64,000 nucleotides of DNA from Bacillus sp. 1NLA3E (GTDB lineage Bacteria > Bacillota > Bacilli > Bacillales > Cytobacillaceae). The notes below the pieces were generated by a model. The model had not been told where the DNA came from. It searched no databases and saw only the letters and a program-made list of their open reading frames with translations. This document shows, piece by piece, positions 61,473 through 64,000 of this stretch (the stretch's first letter is position 1; every line of letters starts with the position of its first letter). A program made the position numbers and the translations under genes. The stretch covers positions 3,072,001-3,136,000 of the forward strand of contig NC_021171.1 of assembly GCF_000242895.2 (NCBI RefSeq), written 5' to 3'.

Positions 61473-62058
61473 AATAATAATAATAATAATTCACTTACTA
61501 TTATGGGCAATTTATAAATATTAAATTCCTTATGGTAAAACTTATTGAAATCCATCCATCAACTTACCATATTTTATTTCTTATTTTTCCGCACTTTTTC
61601 TAGTACGGTTAGACCAAACATTTGAATTGGTTTTAGATAAAAACCAAACTGTTACAGTAGCATGTAGCAGATAACGCAATGCCGTCAGCCTTTTGGTTGG
61701 CGGTTTTAGAGATTAACATAGCTTTTTTTTAAAGGCTACTTAGTCTAAACTAAGCTATATTGCGTTCTTTCTTCAATTAAATTGCACTATAGTTTAAGTA
61801 CAATTTTTCACAAACAAAAAGATTCTTCTTCCATTAAATGGCCCTAACATAAAGAAAGAGCACAATTCTTGCTGCAGAATTGCGCTCGATTATTGAAGAA
61901 CATTGCTTAAATCTTGTTCAAGATAAGCCACCCGTTGTTACTCGAACAAGAAAACGACCTTGTTCATAAAAATAAGAAATTGTGACGGAACATATGAATA
62001 TTATGACACAACAGTTAATACAGATTATGCTCATTTTCTCACCGCTAAATTGAGCAGA
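61473..62058. other. Gene-free interval with hairpin and repeat
   Basis: Nearly 590 bases without a supported gene. It holds a CCGTCAGCC..GGTTGGCGG hairpin with T-rich tail near 61681-61709, a TTTAAGTACAA segment near 61797 shared with other gaps, and repeat copy C. Confidence 0.5.
61831..61885. repeat. Hairpin-bearing repeat, copy C
   Basis: Third copy of the block found at 56541 and 60696, again downstream of a minus-strand membrane protein gene. Confidence 0.75.
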
Positions 62059-62535
62059 TTATTTTATAGCCTTTAAATGTTGAAGATGGATTCCAATGTG
62101 TCCTACACCAAGTATAATCACCGATACAGTAAGCCAAATCACCTTTCCATAAATACTTAATAATAGAAATGCCATTATTGGCAGGCTCGCACCTGCTACT
62201 GGGAAGCCACAAAAACTGCCATAGAAGCTCTTTAAGGTGTGCTCACCTTTAAAATATCGAATCCAGTTCACCTCATACAAAAACATAATGACAAAGGAAA
62301 TAACAAGCCAAATACTCCATAAATTAATCGAACCAATATTAAAATCACTAAAAATCAACGCAACACACGTTACGCAAACTTGTCCAACCCGTTCCAATAC
62401 CAACAGTATCTTATTTTCCTTTATAACAATATCTTCATAGCCCACTGGTCTATTTTTAGTCCATATAATGTTGGGGATAAACAACATCAATAAATAAATC
62501 AAACCTACATATGAAAATCCAAAATGTCCTATCAT
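62059..62535 (-). CDS. Hypothetical membrane protein
   Basis: A 158-residue protein with four to five hydrophobic helices (residues about 5-22, 48-66, 70-90, 112-150). No recognised family. AAGGAG lies before ATG 62535, and the remnant of another gene ends just upstream. Confidence 0.55.
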   Translation of the reverse strand: MIGHFGFSYVGLIYLLMLFIPNIIWTKNRPVGYEDIVIKENKILLVLERVGQVCVTCVALIFSDFNIGSINLWSIWLVISFVIMFLYEVNWIRYFKGEHTLKSFYGSFCGFPVAGASLPIMAFLLLSIYGKVIWLTVSVIILGVGHIGIHLQHLKAIK

Positions 62536-62548
62536 CTACCTTACTCCT

Positions 62549-62640
62549 TATCTTGTAATATCTGCTTTGCCTCTTCACGCCGCTCCCATAAGCTTCGTTG
62601 GCTTTGCTCCAAACTTGGCTTTTTAACCAAATAAAAAATA
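62549..62640 (-). pseudogene. C-terminal remnant of a small gene
   Basis: A minus-strand frame reads FYLVKKPSLEQSQRSLWERR then EEAKQILQDKE, protein-like, ending at TAA just before the ribosome site of the next gene. No start codon is available because an in-frame TAG lies upstream. Probably the tail of a degraded membrane protein. Confidence 0.35.
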
Positions 62641-62836
62641 GAAATAGACTACAGGAAAAACTCTATACAAATGAGGACCAGCAGATTTTTGAGACCGGTA
62701 AATAATATAGCCCTAAGCACATTAACGGAGATTATTCCCATACTATTTCCTTCGACAATTAAGGAAATATTTCCTCTAAATCCGCTAACTTATGGAGGGA
62801 TGTTTTGTATTTATTGAAAAGCACAAAAAATTAATC

Positions 62837-62868
62837 ACTAAAAAAAAGGATGCCAGATGACATCCTTT
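62837..62868 (-). terminator. Terminator of the bacilliredoxin gene
   Basis: AAAGGATG and CATCCTTT pair around an 8-base loop, followed on the minus strand by eight T in all. Confidence 0.8.
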
Positions 62869-62911
62869 AATCGTTAAGCTATTTGAGCCAAACGCTTTCT
62901 ATTTTTCTTTT

Positions 62912-63346
62912 TTAGCAATTACTTTCAAATGCTGTAAGTAGGTTATCCATGATTTCTTCCATTGAATGCCCTTCAATTTGGTAACGAGGGATAAAATGAA
63001 CGACTTCATTTCCTTTTAATAATGCCATTGAAGGTGAAGAAGGCTCGTAGCCTGAGAAAAACTCACGCATTTTAGCGGTTGCTTCTTTCTCCTGTCCTGC
63101 AAAAACCGTTACTAATTGATCCGGTTTATTCTCAGACTTCAATAATGCTTGAGTTATTGCTGGCCGTGCTAGCCCTGCCGCACAACCGCAAACAGAGTTA
63201 ACGACTACTAAGGTAGTGCCTTCAACATTACCCATGAACTGTTCTACATCTTCAACCGTTAATAGTTCTTTAAAACCCGCATCAACGAGTTCACTCCGCA
63301 TAGGCTTTACCATTTGTTTCATATATTCTTCATAAGCCATTGACAT
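62912..63346 (-). CDS. Bacilliredoxin, BrxA/BrxB family (YphP-like)
   Basis: A 144-residue thiol-disulfide protein with the CGC active site (NSVCGCAAG, Cys53 and Cys55). Bacilliredoxins remove bacillithiol from S-bacillithiolated proteins, which implies that the host makes bacillithiol. AGGAGG precedes ATG 63346. In B. subtilis yphP lies near ypgR, as here. Confidence 0.92.
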   Translation of the reverse strand: MSMAYEEYMKQMVKPMRSELVDAGFKELLTVEDVEQFMGNVEGTTLVVVNSVCGCAAGLARPAITQALLKSENKPDQLVTVFAGQEKEATAKMREFFSGYEPSSPSMALLKGNEVVHFIPRYQIEGHSMEEIMDNLLTAFESNC

Positions 63347-63483
63347 GTAAATTCCTCCTATTTAACCTTAGCAAGGTTGCTATCTGCTTTTAGCAGTGTA
63401 AGCATACTATATTCAATGCAATCAATGCAATCGGATTGCACACTTTAGCAAATTTCTGCAGTCATGTTCTTGAACTCAAAATA

Positions 63484-64000
63484 CTATTGCCCATCAGGGT
63501 TTCTGGCATCGGTCATTTGCTTCCAGACGGAACCTTTAGCTTCCTTCCCGCCTTCGATCCGTTCAATAGCCAACTTGATTTGCAAACTTACTTCAAATTC
63601 AGGATCGTTTTGTGCCTGTTTTAAAGCTGGTAAAGAGCGGTCATCACCTACTTCATATAAAAACATTGCCGCTCTCCAGCGAACCAGCTTGCTATCATCA
63701 GTTAAGGCCTTAACCATTTCAGATGTTGCCTCCACAAATCCAAGGTCTGACAAGCAATCACCAGCAGTTCGCCTAACTGTAACGGTCTTATCTCGTAAAG
63801 CTCGATATAATAATGGCAAAACTTGTGGATTCTTAATCATCCCTAAATAAACGGTTGCTAATCTTCGAATCGAAACCTTTTCATCACCTAACGCAATTTC
63901 AAGAACTGGCAAGTCTGTTAGGTCTGGATCCTCCATTTGTTCTAATAGACAATAGCGGTTTCGCCAGTCAGGGTGTTCTAAATCACGAAGAGACAATTTT
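63484..64000 (-). CDS. HEAT-repeat protein, YpgR-like, partial
   Basis: The C-terminal part (at least 171 residues) of a larger protein; the frame stays open to the window edge, so the start is missing. It shows HEAT-type helical repeats (LPVLEIALGDEKVSIRRLA, LPLLYRALRDKTVTVRRTA, MVKALTDDSKLVRWRAA). Repeats of this type close the YpgR/conserved virulence factor C proteins, which neighbour yphP in B. subtilis. Confidence 0.8.
   Translation of the reverse strand, partial: KLSLRDLEHPDWRNRYCLLEQMEDPDLTDLPVLEIALGDEKVSIRRLATVYLGMIKNPQVLPLLYRALRDKTVTVRRTAGDCLSDLGFVEATSEMVKALTDDSKLVRWRAAMFLYEVGDDRSLPALKQAQNDPEFEVSLQIKLAIERIEGGKEAKGSVWKQMTDARNPDGQ

Noticed and set aside
1-64000. CRISPR arrays, tRNA or rRNA genes, riboswitches
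   Set aside because: No regularly spaced 24-37 bp repeats with unique spacers, no recognisable tRNA cloverleaf or rRNA segment, and no known riboswitch core was seen by eye.

Overview
The window is AT-rich chromosomal DNA of a spore-forming Bacillaceae bacterium. The evidence is GGAGG-type ribosome sites, Spo0E-like and YjcZ-like sporulation proteins, sigma-E, sigma-K and sigma-54 type promoters, bacilliredoxin, and a gene backbone in Bacillus subtilis-like order (msrBA, ypmS-R-Q, degV, ilvA, yplQ, ypkP/plsC, dfrA, thyA, ypjP, then a bacilliredoxin and a ypgR-like gene). A Neobacillus-like genus is a guess. I see no rRNA, tRNA or CRISPR array.

Layout. (1) 0.2-5.3 kb: a plus-strand cluster of four genes resembling the upper pathway of alkyl-aromatic degradation: zinc alcohol dehydrogenase, aldehyde dehydrogenase, an AlkB/XylM-type membrane di-iron monooxygenase, and its ferredoxin-reductase partner. 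(2) 5.5-14.4 kb: a Spo0E-like gene, then a minus-strand lysine/beta-lysine cluster (kamA, ablB, a deacetylase, a two-subunit CoA-transferase, an aminotransferase) with a sigma-54 activator. kamA has a sigma-54 type promoter and the other half a sigma-E type promoter. (3) 14.4-24.8 kb: S66 peptidase, FAD oxidoreductase, YjcZ-like protein, DUF502, msrBA, DUF4397, the ypmSRQ block, degV and a class D sortase. (4) 25-36.4 kb: an uptake [NiFe] hydrogenase island with structural genes, cytochrome b, maturation protease, an odd Rieske-fold protein, hypABFCDE and its own tatA/tatC. (5) 36.5-41 kb: ilvA, yplQ, plsC, dfrA, thyA. (6) 41.2-51 kb: a tellurite/stress (Ter) cluster with two TerD proteins, TerC, TelA, YceG and a four-gene enzymatic module (lyase, two phosphoribosyltransferase-type proteins, HAD phosphatase). 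(7) 51-64 kb: ypjP, an aminotransferase, then a looser region of accessory and decayed genes with repeated hairpins, ending in a bacilliredoxin and a partial ypgR-like gene.

The hydrogenase island and the Ter cluster each sit between genes that I recall as close neighbours in B. subtilis, so both look like insertions into a conserved backbone. The hydrogenase would oxidise H2 outside the membrane and pass electrons through cytochrome b to quinone. Its small subunit has a Tat signal, which explains the adjacent tatA/tatC.

Four copies of a roughly 130-bp GC-rich core lie between genes. Each sits inside a MITE-like element with inverted ends and an 8-bp target duplication. Three copies share one set of ends and the fourth has different ends.
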